DNA of 64,000 nucleotides, taken from positions 22,687-86,686 of the forward strand of contig CAZHFW010000015.1 of assembly GCA_964531675.1 (NCBI GenBank), given 5' to 3'. The notes under the pieces were generated by a model. That model had not been told where the DNA came from. It saw only the letters and a list, made by a program, of their open reading frames with translations, and did no database searches. This document shows positions 1 through 8,670 of the stretch, one piece after another. This DNA comes from CAZHFW01 sp964531675. Lineage in GTDB: Bacteria; Planctomycetota; Phycisphaerae; Phycisphaerales; UBA1924. The position numbers and the translations under genes are program-made. The stretch's first letter is position 1; each line of letters opens with the position of its first letter.

Positions 1-1054
1 GACCCGCTGCCAGTCCGAGCAGTTCGGAGGCGTCGCTCCACGCGACGGGGTGGATCTCGAAGAGGCGCGGACGGCCGATGGTGAGCGTGCCGGTCTTGTC
101 GAAGCACACGCTGCCGATCCGGCTCAGGCGCTCAATGGCCTGGCCTCCCTTGAAGAGCACGCCCGCGCGGGCCGCTCTGGAGATGGCGGCCAACGTCGCG
201 GTGGGGGTCGCGATGACCAGCGCGCAGGGCGAGCAGACGATCAGGATCGTGATCGCGGTCAGGCTCGCCTCGGGCCAGGGACGTCCCAGCGCGTAGTGCC
301 AGATGAGGACGACGCCCAGAGACAGGACCATCACCGCGACCGAGTAGGGCTCGCTGAGCTTGTCGATCATCCGCTGCACGGGCTCGCGCTGCTCGCGGGC
401 GCTGGTGACCAGGTTCAGGATGCGGGCCAGGGACGACTCGCGGACCGGGCGGAGCACCGTCGCTTCGATCGGATCGTCGGTGTTGATCGTGCCGGCGAAG
501 AGCTCGTCTCCGACCTTCACCCGGCGGGGGATGCTCTCACCCGTGATCGCGGACTGATCGAAGGCGGAGGTGCCCGAAGCAACGATGGCATCGGTCGCGA
601 CGCGATCGCCCGGGCGCACCTTGATGCGATCGCCCGTCGCCAGATCTTCGGCCTTGACCTCGACCCACTCGCCCGAGGCCGCATCGAGCCTCATGGCGAC
701 CGAGGGCATGAGCTTGGAGAGCGCCGAGACTTCACGCTCGGTCCGCTGCATCGCCAGGTCTTCGAGCGCACCGGCAAGCACGAAAAGGAACAGGAGCAGG
801 GCGCCCTCGGTGGGGTGCCCGACGTACGCTGCGAGCGCCGCACCCACGACCATGAGCACGTCGATATCGACCTTGTGCTCGGACAGTGCCGCCCACGCTG
901 CGCGCACGCCGAAGAACATGCCGATCGCCAGCGAGGTCCAGATGAGCCCCTGACCAACGGCGGCCCCCGGCGTGAGCTGGAGAATCCACCCGGCCCCGAG
1001 CAGGCTTCCCGCGACGATCGAACAGGCGAGCTCGAACTTCGGCGTGATCTTCAT
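1..1054 (-). CDS. Heavy-metal P1B-type ATPase, 3'-truncated by the window edge
   Basis: Membrane pump expected to export transition-metal ions at the cost of ATP. About 351 codons are visible and the C-terminal half lies off the left edge. Reading in from the ATG at 1052-1054 there is no heavy-metal-associated domain; the protein goes straight into transmembrane helices. The actuator TGES motif follows, then a membrane motif CSPCAL near residues 273-278 and the phosphorylation motif DKTGT near residue 318. An SPC metal-site motif with no N-terminal metal-binding domain is typical of the P1B-4 group (Co, Zn or Fe export), rather than the CPC motif of Cu or Cd pumps. The nucleotide-binding domain is not visible. 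Substrate is inferred from the motif only; the family call is firm. Confidence 0.9.
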   Translation of the reverse strand, partial: MKITPKFELACSIVAGSLLGAGWILQLTPGAAVGQGLIWTSLAIGMFFGVRAAWAALSEHKVDIDVLMVVGAALAAYVGHPTEGALLLFLFVLAGALEDLAMQRTEREVSALSKLMPSVAMRLDAASGEWVEVKAEDLATGDRIKVRPGDRVATDAIVASGTSAFDQSAITGESIPRRVKVGDELFAGTINTDDPIEATVLRPVRESSLARILNLVTSAREQREPVQRMIDKLSEPYSVAVMVLSLGVVLIWHYALGRPWPEASLTAITILIVCSPCALVIATPTATLAAISRAARAGVLFKGGQAIERLSRIGSVCFDKTGTLTIGRPRLFEIHPVAWSDASELLGLAAG

Positions 1055-1673
1055 ACAGAACCCAGGGTCCGGATCAGAAAGGCGATCGCTGGAACTGTAT
1101 GGAGATATCGGCACAAAGACCCCCGGAGCGGGGCATGCGCCACCAATCGTGGTTGAGAATCAGTCGCGGATCGGTGCCACCACCGGTCCGCCGGTGGTGC
1201 GAAGGGCGGGTGCGTGGGTCGTGGGTTTGTGGTGTGGATGGGCGTGATTGAACGCTCGCACCACCATCGATCGGAGCNNNNNNNNNNNNNNNNNNNNNNN
1301 NNNNNNNNNNNNNNNNNNNNNNNNNNNNNNNNNNNNNNNNNNNNNNNNNNNNNNNNNNNNNNNNNNNNNNNNNNNNNATCGATGGTGGTGGCACCGGAGT
1401 GGATCGGTGCCACCACCGGTCCGCCGGTGGTGGGAAGGGCTGGTGCGCGGGTCGTGGGTTTGTGGTGTGGGTCGGCGTGATTGAACGCTTGCACCACCAT
1501 CGATCAGAGCATCGATGGTGGTGGCACCGGAGTGGATCGGTGCCACCACCGGTCCGCCGGTGGTGCGAAGGGTTGGTGCGTGGGTCGTGGGCTCGTCGTG
1601 TGGATGGGCGTGATTGGACGCTCGCACCACCATCGATCAGAGCATCGATGGTGGTGGCACCGAGTGGGGGCTC
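1055..1673. repeat. 133-bp tandem repeat array with nested palindromes and an assembly gap
   Basis: Non-coding stretch between the ATPase and the feo operon. Units begin at 1378, 1511 and 1644, exactly 133 bp apart. A diverged unit fits 1145-1277, and a partial unit starts at 1644 and runs out before 1673. The N run fills 1278-1377, exactly 100 bases, and starts precisely at a unit boundary, so the true copy number is unknown. Each unit holds nested inverted repeats: ACCACCATCGAT with ATCGATGGTGGT across the junction, GGTGGTGGCACCG with CGGTGCCACCACC, and CACCACCGG with CCGGTGGTG. The unit length is not a multiple of three, so frames through it are not coding. Confidence 0.93.
1278..1377. other. 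Assembly gap (100 N)
   Basis: Exactly 100 consecutive N, a common convention for a scaffold gap of unknown length. It sits inside the 133-bp tandem array and begins at a unit boundary, which suggests the assembly broke on the repeat. Confidence 0.98.
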
Positions 1674-1871
1674 TCAACTTAAGCGATCACGTTTGCCAGC
1701 ACTGATCGTCAGCGTCGTCTTCTTCTCCCGCTTTCGCGGAGCCCCGAGCCAGCGGGGCCACCACGTGGGGTACCAGCCTTCGGGCACGAGGGAGCGCACG
1801 ACCCATGCCAGCGCGACAAGCGCCAGGAGTGTGGTGGCCCAGAAGCTTGGATCGCGGGTGGGGAAGCTCAT
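1674..1871 (-). CDS. Small membrane protein at the end of the feo operon
   Basis: A 65-residue protein whose ATG lies 3 nt past the feoB stop codon, so it is probably translated by coupling with feoB. It has one hydrophobic segment near residues 10-28 (WATTLLALVALAWVVRSLV), a Trp-rich patch after it, and a basic tail with the run RKREKK. The position recalls the small accessory proteins often found after feoB. However, it has no cysteines, so it is neither the Cys-rich FeoB-associated protein nor a recognisable FeoC winged helix. A role in Fe(II) uptake is inferred from position alone. Confidence 0.6.
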   Translation of the reverse strand: MSFPTRDPSFWATTLLALVALAWVVRSLVPEGWYPTWWPRWLGAPRKREKKTTLTISAGKRDRLS

Positions 1872-1874
1872 GCC

Positions 1875-3983
1875 TCAGCTCGCGAGATGGAACGCGATGG
1901 CCGCCGCGACGTACGCCAAGCCGGTCATCCACCCGAGCTGGAGCAGGGCCCAGCGCGTGCCTCCCGCTTCGCGGGCGGTAACCGCGAGGGTGGGGAGGCA
2001 TTGCATCGCCAGGACGTAGTACACGAGCAGCGACCAGCAGACCGCGGGCGTGAAGATCGGGGTGATGCCGTCGGAACGCTTGGCCTGGCCGATGGTGCGC
2101 ATCACGCCCTGATCCTCGACGTCGTCGGAGCCTGCGGCGACGGTGATCGCCATGGTCGAGACGAAGACCTCGCGGGCAGCAAAGCTCGTCACCACGCCGA
2201 TGCAGAGCTGCCAGTCGAACCCAAGGGGTGCGAACACCGGCTCGATGTTCCGGCCGATCTTGCCCGCGAAGGAGTGGAAGAGCGCGTTCTGGCGTTCCAG
2301 GGCGTCGGCCCGGCTGGTCAGTTCGTCGACGCGGGTCTGGTCGGCCTCGCCGTGGGCGGTGCCCGCTTGAATCTCGGCACTGATCGCCGCGGCCTGCTCG
2401 CGCATCTGCACCGCCTGCGCCGGGACGGGCGTGTGCGGGAACGTGCCGAGCCACCAGAGGACGATGCAGATCGCCAGGATGTTGGTGCCCGCGTTCTTCA
2501 GGAACATCTTGCCGCGATCGATCGTCGTGAGCGTCGCGGTGCGGAAGCTCGGGAGCTTGTACGTCGGAAGCTCCAGCGCCATCGGACGGCTCTTGCCCTT
2601 GAGAATCGTCCGCCGGAAGATCAGCGCGCTGAACACGCCCGCCAGCGCCCCCAGCGCATAACACGCGATGAACGCCAGGGCCGCCTTGAGAGGCTGATCG
2701 CGGAAGAGCAGCGTGGTGAGCAGGACGTACACCGGCAGGCGGGCCGAGCAGGTCATGAACGGCGCCACCAGGATCGTCGCGAGCCGCTCACGCCGGTCGG
2801 GAATGCCCCGACAGGCCATGATCCCCGGCAGCGCGCACGCGTGGCTCGACAGGAGCGGCACAAAGGCGTGCCCCGGAAGCCCGAAGGGCCTGAGCCAGCG
2901 GTCCATCAGGAACGCCGCCCGCGCCAGATACCCCGTGTCCTCAAGCAGTGCGATGAGGAAGAACAGCAGGCAAATCTGCGGCAGGAACATCGCGGTCGAG
3001 CCGATGCCCGTCAGCACGCCATCGCACAAGAGATCGCGGAGCAGGCCATCAGGAAGCGTCGACTTGGCCCACCCGCCGACCACCGTGAAGATCTGCTCGA
3101 TCAGGCCCATCGGCAGCTGCGCCAGGCTGAAGATGGACCAGAACAGGGCCGCCATCACGCCCAGGAAGATCGCCATCCCGAGGATGGGATGCGTCAGGGC
3201 GCGGTCGAGGCGGTCGGTCAGGTCGGTGCGGGCGCGGGGAGCATCGGCGGAAGACGCGATGGTGGTCGAGTTCTGCGCCGCCCCCGCGACGCTCGCGTAG
3301 ATCTCGTCGGCCCAGTTCTCCAGCGCGTCCTGCGTTCCGGGGGGCGTGCGGTTGGGCACCTTGGCGCGGGCCAGCGCCATGCGGAGATCGTCCGCGCCCT
3401 CGCCCGAGCGGGCGCAGGTGAAGAAGACCTCGCATCCCAGCGCATCGGCCAGACGTTCGCGATCGATGTGGATGCCGCGCTTGCGGGCCAGGTCGATCAT
3501 GTTGATCGCGACCACGGTGGGCAAGCGGCGGCGGAGCACCTCGCCGACGAGCAGCAGATTCCGGGGCAGATTGGTCGCGTCCACCACGATCAGAGCTGCG
3601 TTGGGCGCGCCGATCGGCTCGCCCTTGGGCGCCAGATTGCCCGCGAGCACCTCCCGGCAGACCGCGCTCTCGTGCATGTCGAGCTCGATCGAGTAGATGC
3701 CCGGCAGATCGATGAGCTGGGCGTTCTGCTCGACATGCTCGAGCTTGATCGCGCCGATGCGGGCTTCCTGGGTCGTGCCCGGAAAGTTGCTGGTCTTGTG
3801 ACGCAGGCCGCTGAAGCGGTTGAAGAGCGTCGTCTTGCCCGTATTGGGATTGCCCAGGAGCGCGACGCGGAACGCGGGGCGGTCGAAGCTCACGCCCGGA
3901 CCGGTCTCGCAAGGCACGTCGATGGCCACACGCGTGGCATGCTTGGTGAGGATGACCGGGACTTGGTCCGTGCGGTTGGTCAT
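1875..3983 (-). CDS. feoB: Ferrous iron transport protein B
   Basis: Fe(II) importer of the inner membrane, 702 residues, close to the usual FeoB length. The N-terminal G domain shows G1 GNPNTGKTT at residues 44-52, a G2-region Thr after SNFPG, G3 DLPG at 92-95 and a G4-type NMID at 161-164. A helical linker leads to the membrane domain from about residue 265, with the family's gate-like segments including the run around LSSHACALPGIMACRGIPD. The gene follows feoA by 18 nt and precedes the small membrane gene by 3 nt, forming one transcription unit. Family evidence is strong. No Fur or DtxR box could be named upstream of the operon. Confidence 0.97.
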   Translation of the reverse strand: MTNRTDQVPVILTKHATRVAIDVPCETGPGVSFDRPAFRVALLGNPNTGKTTLFNRFSGLRHKTSNFPGTTQEARIGAIKLEHVEQNAQLIDLPGIYSIELDMHESAVCREVLAGNLAPKGEPIGAPNAALIVVDATNLPRNLLLVGEVLRRRLPTVVAINMIDLARKRGIHIDRERLADALGCEVFFTCARSGEGADDLRMALARAKVPNRTPPGTQDALENWADEIYASVAGAAQNSTTIASSADAPRARTDLTDRLDRALTHPILGMAIFLGVMAALFWSIFSLAQLPMGLIEQIFTVVGGWAKSTLPDGLLRDLLCDGVLTGIGSTAMFLPQICLLFFLIALLEDTGYLARAAFLMDRWLRPFGLPGHAFVPLLSSHACALPGIMACRGIPDRRERLATILVAPFMTCSARLPVYVLLTTLLFRDQPLKAALAFIACYALGALAGVFSALIFRRTILKGKSRPMALELPTYKLPSFRTATLTTIDRGKMFLKNAGTNILAICIVLWWLGTFPHTPVPAQAVQMREQAAAISAEIQAGTAHGEADQTRVDELTSRADALERQNALFHSFAGKIGRNIEPVFAPLGFDWQLCIGVVTSFAAREVFVSTMAITVAAGSDDVEDQGVMRTIGQAKRSDGITPIFTPAVCWSLLVYYVLAMQCLPTLAVTAREAGGTRWALLQLGWMTGLAYVAAAIAFHLAS

Positions 3984-4001
3984 CAGCGGCCCGGCCGGCG
4001 C

Positions 4002-4379
4002 TCAGCCCACGCCCACCAGCACGCGCTTGGCCAGGGGCTTGGAAAGCCCGATCCGGCACGTGCAGGCGTTCCCGCGCGGGCAGTGCTCGGTGGAGGCGCT
4101 GGCGGCGCTCATGCCCCCGACCAGTTCGATGATGCAGGGTTCGCCCAGGCGGCAGATGCGCACGCGGGAGTTCACCCGCAGGCCCATCGCGCGGAGCATG
4201 GAGCTGTCACGCGCGTCCAGATCGATCACGCGGACGATCGCGGCCTGCCCGGTGCGGAGCTCCGTCAGAGGCACCGCGGGACCCTGATAGGAAGGCTCAA
4301 CGCTCGCCTCGGCCGGCGCATCGACGTGACCGGCGTGGACCGGACCGCAGGAATCGTGCTGGCAACAGGACTTAAGCAC
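4002..4379 (-). CDS. feoA: FeoA-like protein with cysteine-rich additions
   Basis: Cytosolic SH3-fold partner that supports FeoB-dependent Fe(II) uptake. The start is a GTG (4377-4379) with GGAGG five bases upstream. The core is recognisable: LTELRTGQAAIVRVI, then LRAMGLRVNSRVRI, and finally IGLSKPLAKRVLV. Two additions are unusual. An N-terminal tail carries Cys5, Cys6 and Cys11 with nearby His. An insertion of roughly 19 residues before the last strand carries Cys100, Cys106 and Cys108 (CPRGNACTC); Cys76 and Cys82 lie in the core. These could bind metal or respond to redox state, but that is inference. First gene of the feoA-feoB-small-protein unit. Confidence 0.88.
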   Translation of the reverse strand: MLKSCCQHDSCGPVHAGHVDAPAEASVEPSYQGPAVPLTELRTGQAAIVRVIDLDARDSSMLRAMGLRVNSRVRICRLGEPCIIELVGGMSAASASTEHCPRGNACTCRIGLSKPLAKRVLVGVG

Positions 4380-4526
4380 CGGAGCCTCCGAAAAAGGACG
4401 TGCGTGTCTGAAATGTACTCGACGCCCTTTGACTCGTCAACTGTATTGCGATTGAGACTCGGTCGCAACACGACCACGCAGGATTCCTGCGGTCCGTGTC
4501 AGATGCTTTTGGTCCGATAAGAGCCC

Positions 4527-5285
4527 TCAGCCCACGCCCAGATAGGCCTTGCGGACCTCGTCGCTGGCGGCCAGCTCGGCGGCCTTGCCTTCCATCTTGA
4601 TGCGACCGGTCTCGAGCACGTACGCCCGGTGGGCCACACCCAGCGCCATGTGGGCGTTCTGCTCCACCAGCAGGATGGTGGTGCCGGTGGAATTGATCTC
4701 GCGGATGATCTTGAAGATGGTCTGAACGACCTGGGGGGCAAGGCCCAGGGAGGGCTCGTCGAGCAGGAGCAGGCGGGGGCGGGCGAGCAGGGCGCGGGCC
4801 ATCGCGAGCATCTGTTGTTCACCGCCGGAGAGCGTGCCCGCGTACTGGTTCAGGCGTTCGCGGAGGCGCGGGAACAGGCCGAGCGATTTCTCGCGGTCGG
4901 CGGCGATCGCGTCGTGATCGGAGCGGGCGAAGGCGCCCAGGTCGAGGTTCTCGCTCACGGTCATGTTGGGGAACACGCCGCGGCCTTCGGGCGAGTGCGC
5001 GATGCCGAGCCTGACGATCTGGTGCGGCGGGGTCTTGACGAGGGACTTGCCCTCGAAGCTGATCGTGCCGGCCGCGGGGCGGACCAGGCCCGAGATGGCC
5101 CGGAGGGTTGTGGTCTTGCCCGCGCCGTTGGAGCCGATGAGCGTGACGATCTCGCCCGGGAAGACGCGGAGCGAGATGCCGTGGATCGCCTTGATCGCGC
5201 CGTAGGACACGCGCAGGTTGTCGACCGCGAGCATGGTGTCGCCAGCGGGACCGGGAGTCTGATTGGCGGAGCTTTGGGCGTGCAT
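4527..5285 (-). CDS. livF: ABC transporter ATPase, LivF type
   Basis: One of two ATPase subunits of a branched-chain-amino-acid-type (HAAT) importer. Walker A GSNGAGKT lies at residues 51-58, the ABC signature LSGGEQQ at 152-158, and Walker B LLLLDEP at 172-178. The HSPEGRGVFPNMTVSENL stretch is typical of LivF rather than LivG. About 18 residues precede the first strand, so MLAVDN at residue 18 is a possible alternative start. It is the last gene of livHMGF, and its start overlaps the livG stop. The real substrate (branched-chain amino acids, other amino acids, urea or amides) cannot be told from the sequence. Confidence 0.93.
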   Translation of the reverse strand: MHAQSSANQTPGPAGDTMLAVDNLRVSYGAIKAIHGISLRVFPGEIVTLIGSNGAGKTTTLRAISGLVRPAAGTISFEGKSLVKTPPHQIVRLGIAHSPEGRGVFPNMTVSENLDLGAFARSDHDAIAADREKSLGLFPRLRERLNQYAGTLSGGEQQMLAMARALLARPRLLLLDEPSLGLAPQVVQTIFKIIREINSTGTTILLVEQNAHMALGVAHRAYVLETGRIKMEGKAAELAASDEVRKAYLGVG

Positions 5286-6073
5286 CAGTGTCCGCCTCCG
5301 GCTGCGGCCTCGGCGCCGAGGTAGGCCTCGATGACCTTGGGATCGCTCTGCACGTGGGAGGGTTCGCCGACGCAGATGGTGACGCCGTGGTCGAGCACCG
5401 TGATCTTCTCGCAGAGGCCCATGACGACGCCCATGTCGTGCTCGATGAGCAGGATCGTGAGGTTGAAGTCCTTGCGGATCTTCTGGATGAGCTGGCGGAG
5501 CGCGATCTTCTCCTGGGGGTTCATGCCCGCCGCGGGCTCGTCTAGGAGGAGGACCTTGGGCTCGGTCGCCAGGGCGCGGGCGATCTCGAGGCGGCGCTGA
5601 TCGCCATAAGGCAGATTGCGGGCCTGCTCTTCGGCGCGGGAGTCCAGGCCGAAGATCTGCAGCAGGTGCATGGCCCGGTCAAGAATCGCGCGTTCCTCGC
5701 CCCGGTGGAGCCTCGAGCGGGCGATCGCGCCCGCGGTGGAGTGCGCGACGCGGAGGTGGCACGCGAGCCTCACGTTGTCGAGCACCGAGAGGGCGCCGAA
5801 GAGGCGGATGTTCTGGAAGGTGCGGGCCATGCCTCCCGCGGTGATCTTGTGCGGGCGCAGGCCGTTGACGCGCACGCCGCCGAGGATCACCTCGCCCTGG
5901 TCGGGCGTGTAGACGCCCGTGAGCAGGTTGAAGCAGGTGGTCTTGCCCGCGCCGTTGGGGCCGATGAGGCCCTGCAGATCGCCCGGGTTGAGGGTGAGAT
6001 TGAACTCGGTGACCGCCTTGAGGCCGCCGAAGGTCTTGCTCACGCCGGTGACCTTGAGAATGGGCTGGCTCAC
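5285..6073 (-). CDS. livG: ABC transporter ATPase, LivG type
   Basis: Second ATPase of the HAAT importer, 262 residues. Walker A GPNGAGKTT begins near residue 38. The divergent signature LPYGDQRRLEIARAL and Walker B LLLDEPAAGMNP are characteristic of LivG, and the C-terminal EAYLGA tail is also typical. It overlaps livM by 4 nt upstream and touches livF downstream, so the three are translationally coupled. Confidence 0.94.
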   Translation of the reverse strand: MSQPILKVTGVSKTFGGLKAVTEFNLTLNPGDLQGLIGPNGAGKTTCFNLLTGVYTPDQGEVILGGVRVNGLRPHKITAGGMARTFQNIRLFGALSVLDNVRLACHLRVAHSTAGAIARSRLHRGEERAILDRAMHLLQIFGLDSRAEEQARNLPYGDQRRLEIARALATEPKVLLLDEPAAGMNPQEKIALRQLIQKIRKDFNLTILLIEHDMGVVMGLCEKITVLDHGVTICVGEPSHVQSDPKVIEAYLGAEAAAGGGH

Positions 6074-7215
6074 GCGCCACCCCCGGCCTTCTTCTTGAAC
6101 AGGCCACGCCAGAACGACGCGTCCCAGATTTCACGAACGCCCAGTAGGCCCTGGGGGCGGAAGATCATGAGCAGAATGAGCGTCAGGGCCCAGCCGATCA
6201 TGCGGTAGTCCGCGATCCCGCGGAGCAGCTCGGGCAGCATCGTGACGATGATCGCGGCCATGATGGCGCCGGAGATCGAGCCGAGCCCGCCCAGCACGAC
6301 CATGATGATGATGTCAAAGCTCTTCTGGAAGCCCGAGTCGACGGGGCTGAGCGAGACGCCGAGCGTGTGGCCGTAGAGCCCGCCGGCGATGCCCGCGAAG
6401 AACGCCGCGAGCACGAAGGCCCGGACCTTGAACTTGGTGGTGTTCACGCCCATCGCTTCGGAGGCGACTTCGTCCTCGCGGATGGAGAGGAACGCCCGGC
6501 CGTAGGAGCTCGACTTGAGCCTGATCGCGACGAGCACCGTGAGCGTCGCGACGACGTAGACCCAGAACTGGCTCGTGTACTTGGGGATGTCCCCGAAGCC
6601 CAGGGAGCCCCCGACGGACATCGGGAGCTTGTAGAGCGGCGCCTGGTTCACTTCTTCCGCGGACTTGATCACCGAGCTGGACTGCTGGATGAGCACGCGG
6701 ACGATCTCGCCGAAGCCCAGCGTGACGATCGCCAGATAGTCGCCCTTGAGGCGGAGCGAAGGCAGCCCGACGATGTAGCCAAGCCCCGCGGCGACCAGGC
6801 CTCCGACAAGCAGCGCCACGACAAAGAGCCACTCGCCGCCGCCGAACAGCGGCAGGTCGGGGATCGGGATGAGGCCCGAGAGCAGGCTTGGCCTGATGGC
6901 CCCGGCGCCGAAGAGCTTCTGGGAGCCGTAGTACGTGACCATTCCCGAGACGTACCCGCCGACCGCGAGGAAGCCCGCGTGGCCCATGGAGAACTGGCCC
7001 GTGAAGCCGTTCACCATGTTGAGGGAGACCGCCAGGATGATGTTGACGCCGATGAAGATGAGCTGGTTGGCGTAATACGCGTCGATCTGGGGGCGGACGA
7101 TGAACTGAACAAACAGGCCCACCGCCAGCGCGGCAAGCCAAGGCCAGACCGCGTCCCAGGCCGCCCGCGCCGGGCTGGCCCGCAAACCCATCGCCTGTTC
7201 AGACAGTCCCGCCAA
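6070..7215 (-). CDS. livM: ABC transporter permease, LivM type
   Basis: Inner-membrane permease of the HAAT importer, 381 residues. It has a cytoplasmic N-terminal stretch and then many hydrophobic helices. Family landmarks are visible: GQFSMGHAGFLAVGGYVSG, GLPSLRLKGDYLAIVTLGFGE and SISGAIMAAIIVTMLPELLR. A loop of about 40 residues with FGAGAIRPSLLSGLIPIPDL separates early helices. It follows livH by 54 nt and overlaps livG by 4 nt. Confidence 0.93.
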   Translation of the reverse strand: MAGLSEQAMGLRASPARAAWDAVWPWLAALAVGLFVQFIVRPQIDAYYANQLIFIGVNIILAVSLNMVNGFTGQFSMGHAGFLAVGGYVSGMVTYYGSQKLFGAGAIRPSLLSGLIPIPDLPLFGGGEWLFVVALLVGGLVAAGLGYIVGLPSLRLKGDYLAIVTLGFGEIVRVLIQQSSSVIKSAEEVNQAPLYKLPMSVGGSLGFGDIPKYTSQFWVYVVATLTVLVAIRLKSSSYGRAFLSIREDEVASEAMGVNTTKFKVRAFVLAAFFAGIAGGLYGHTLGVSLSPVDSGFQKSFDIIIMVVLGGLGSISGAIMAAIIVTMLPELLRGIADYRMIGWALTLILLMIFRPQGLLGVREIWDASFWRGLFKKKAGGGA

Positions 7216-7269
7216 ACCCGATCCTCCTCACCAGACCGACTTCCAGTCCCCAGTGCCCAGTGCCTTCTC

Positions 7270-8196
7270 TTAAACCTTCTCCACCGTGGCCTTGCCCAGG
7301 ATGCCGCCGGGCTTCAGGAGCAGGACCAGGATGAGCAGCGCAAAGACGTAGACGTCGCGCATGCTTGCCGAGACGTACGCGGAGCCGAAGTTCTCGAGCA
7401 GGCCGATGGCCAGCCCGCCGATCATCGCGCCGCGGATGTTGCCGATGCCGCCCACGACCGCCGCCACGAAGGCCTTGAGGCCGAGCAGGGTCCAGCTCGC
7501 GTCCGCGGGCTGCTTGATGGTTTCGTACTTCAGGGCCCACAGGAATCCGCCCGCCGCGGCCAGCATGGAGCCCAGGACGAAGGTGAAGGAAATCACCCGG
7601 TCGACCGGCACGCCCATCAGGCTGGCGTTGGTGGGGGAGTGGCTCACCGCCCGCATGGCCTTGCCGATCTTCGAGTGGAAGACCAGCCAGTCCAGGGCGA
7701 GCATCAGGAGCACCGCGGTGCCCGCGCCCACCACGTCGAGCATCTTCAGATTGACCTGACCGATCGTCAGGAGCGTGCTGTCGTTGATCAGCGTGGGGAT
7801 CGTGCGCGGGCTGGTGCCGAAGAAGTTCTTGAGCTGCCCGGTGTTCTGCAGCAGGAGCGAGACGCCGATGGCGGTGATGAGGACGTTCAGTCGCGGCGCC
7901 GATCGCAGGGGCCGGTACGCCAGGCGTTCGATGGTGAATCCGATCAGCCCGCACATGCCCATGGCCAGCGCCAGGACCAGCGCGCCCATCCACCACGGCG
8001 AGTGCTCGAAGTGCCCCGCGGCCATCAGCTTCTGGGCCAGGGTCAGCGAGAGCCAGGAACCCAGGACCACGATGTCAGAGTGGGCGAAGTTGATGAACTT
8101 CAGGATGCCATAGACCATCGTGTAGCCCAGCGCGATCAGCGCGTAGAGGCTCCCGATGGTGATGCCGTCCTTCAGGGTTTGGAGCAGTTGGTCCAT
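7270..8196 (-). CDS. livH: ABC transporter permease, LivH type
   Basis: First gene of the HAAT permease operon, 308 residues from the ATG at 8194-8196. The frame stays open upstream, but MDQLLQTLKDGITIGSLYAL is the standard LivH beginning, and the upstream translation is Arg/Pro-rich and unlike the family. Landmarks are ALGYTMVYGILKFINFAHSD near the N-terminus and NIRGAMIGGLAIGLLENFGS late in the protein. No good Shine-Dalgarno precedes this start. The gene is divergent from the surface-protein gene at 8671; the binding protein is encoded separately at 14328-15614. Confidence 0.92.
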   Translation of the reverse strand: MDQLLQTLKDGITIGSLYALIALGYTMVYGILKFINFAHSDIVVLGSWLSLTLAQKLMAAGHFEHSPWWMGALVLALAMGMCGLIGFTIERLAYRPLRSAPRLNVLITAIGVSLLLQNTGQLKNFFGTSPRTIPTLINDSTLLTIGQVNLKMLDVVGAGTAVLLMLALDWLVFHSKIGKAMRAVSHSPTNASLMGVPVDRVISFTFVLGSMLAAAGGFLWALKYETIKQPADASWTLLGLKAFVAAVVGGIGNIRGAMIGGLAIGLLENFGSAYVSASMRDVYVFALLILVLLLKPGGILGKATVEKV

Positions 8197-8670
8197 GGCT
8201 CGTGGCGTTCGGGCGCTGCCCTGGAATCGGGCAGCACAGGAGAGGGGGAGACAATAAACGAACCGGGTGAGAAAGGCGAGCCGGGACCAAACCCCGGACT
8301 GGCCGGGCGCCGGCCCCGATCGCCCCGGGCGGTCCGCCCTGGTTATGGCGGTTGCGGCTTCAGAAACCACACTGGAACAGTTACAATTATTCTGGGCAAG
8401 TTCAGGCTCAATAGTTCGGGGAATGACCGTGCCTGGCGCTGTTGTCTGAGGGCGTCGGCGCTGGCAGTCCGTGCGTTGCCAGGCGGCTGCAGAGCCTCCC
8501 AAGACGGCGACTGGGCTTGGTCAGGGCCATTTTTCAGATGTGTCGTCCGATAACACGAAACAATGTGGCAAACCCGAATTCCTAGGGAATGGTTGGAAGG
8601 AACAACGCGGCGCGGTATGCTGGGGCGCTGTTCCGGAACAGTTACGGTCACACCGGGAAGGAGTAGAGAA
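8197..8670. promoter_or_regulatory. Divergent intergenic region, livH and surface-protein gene
   Basis: 474 bp without a supportable gene. The 11-mer GGAACAGTTAC occurs twice, near 8374 and near 8635. The second copy overlaps the perfect 14-bp palindrome CTGTTCCGGAACAG (8628-8641), which ends 29 bp before the ATG at 8671. A smaller TTCC/GGAA inverted pair lies near 8579-8591. The arrangement looks like repressor or activator sites serving the surface-protein gene. No promoter could be assigned with confidence. Confidence 0.5.

Noticed and set aside
1145..1673. CRISPR array
   Set aside because: Units are 133 bp, directly adjacent and nearly identical, with no unique spacers between short repeats, and no cas gene is present.
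1887..4520. An 877-codon frame antisense to feoB and feoA
   Set aside because: Composition is Arg/Glu/Asp/Ala-rich without protein landmarks, while the opposite strand carries a clear FeoB with all G motifs. High GC content makes such frames common.
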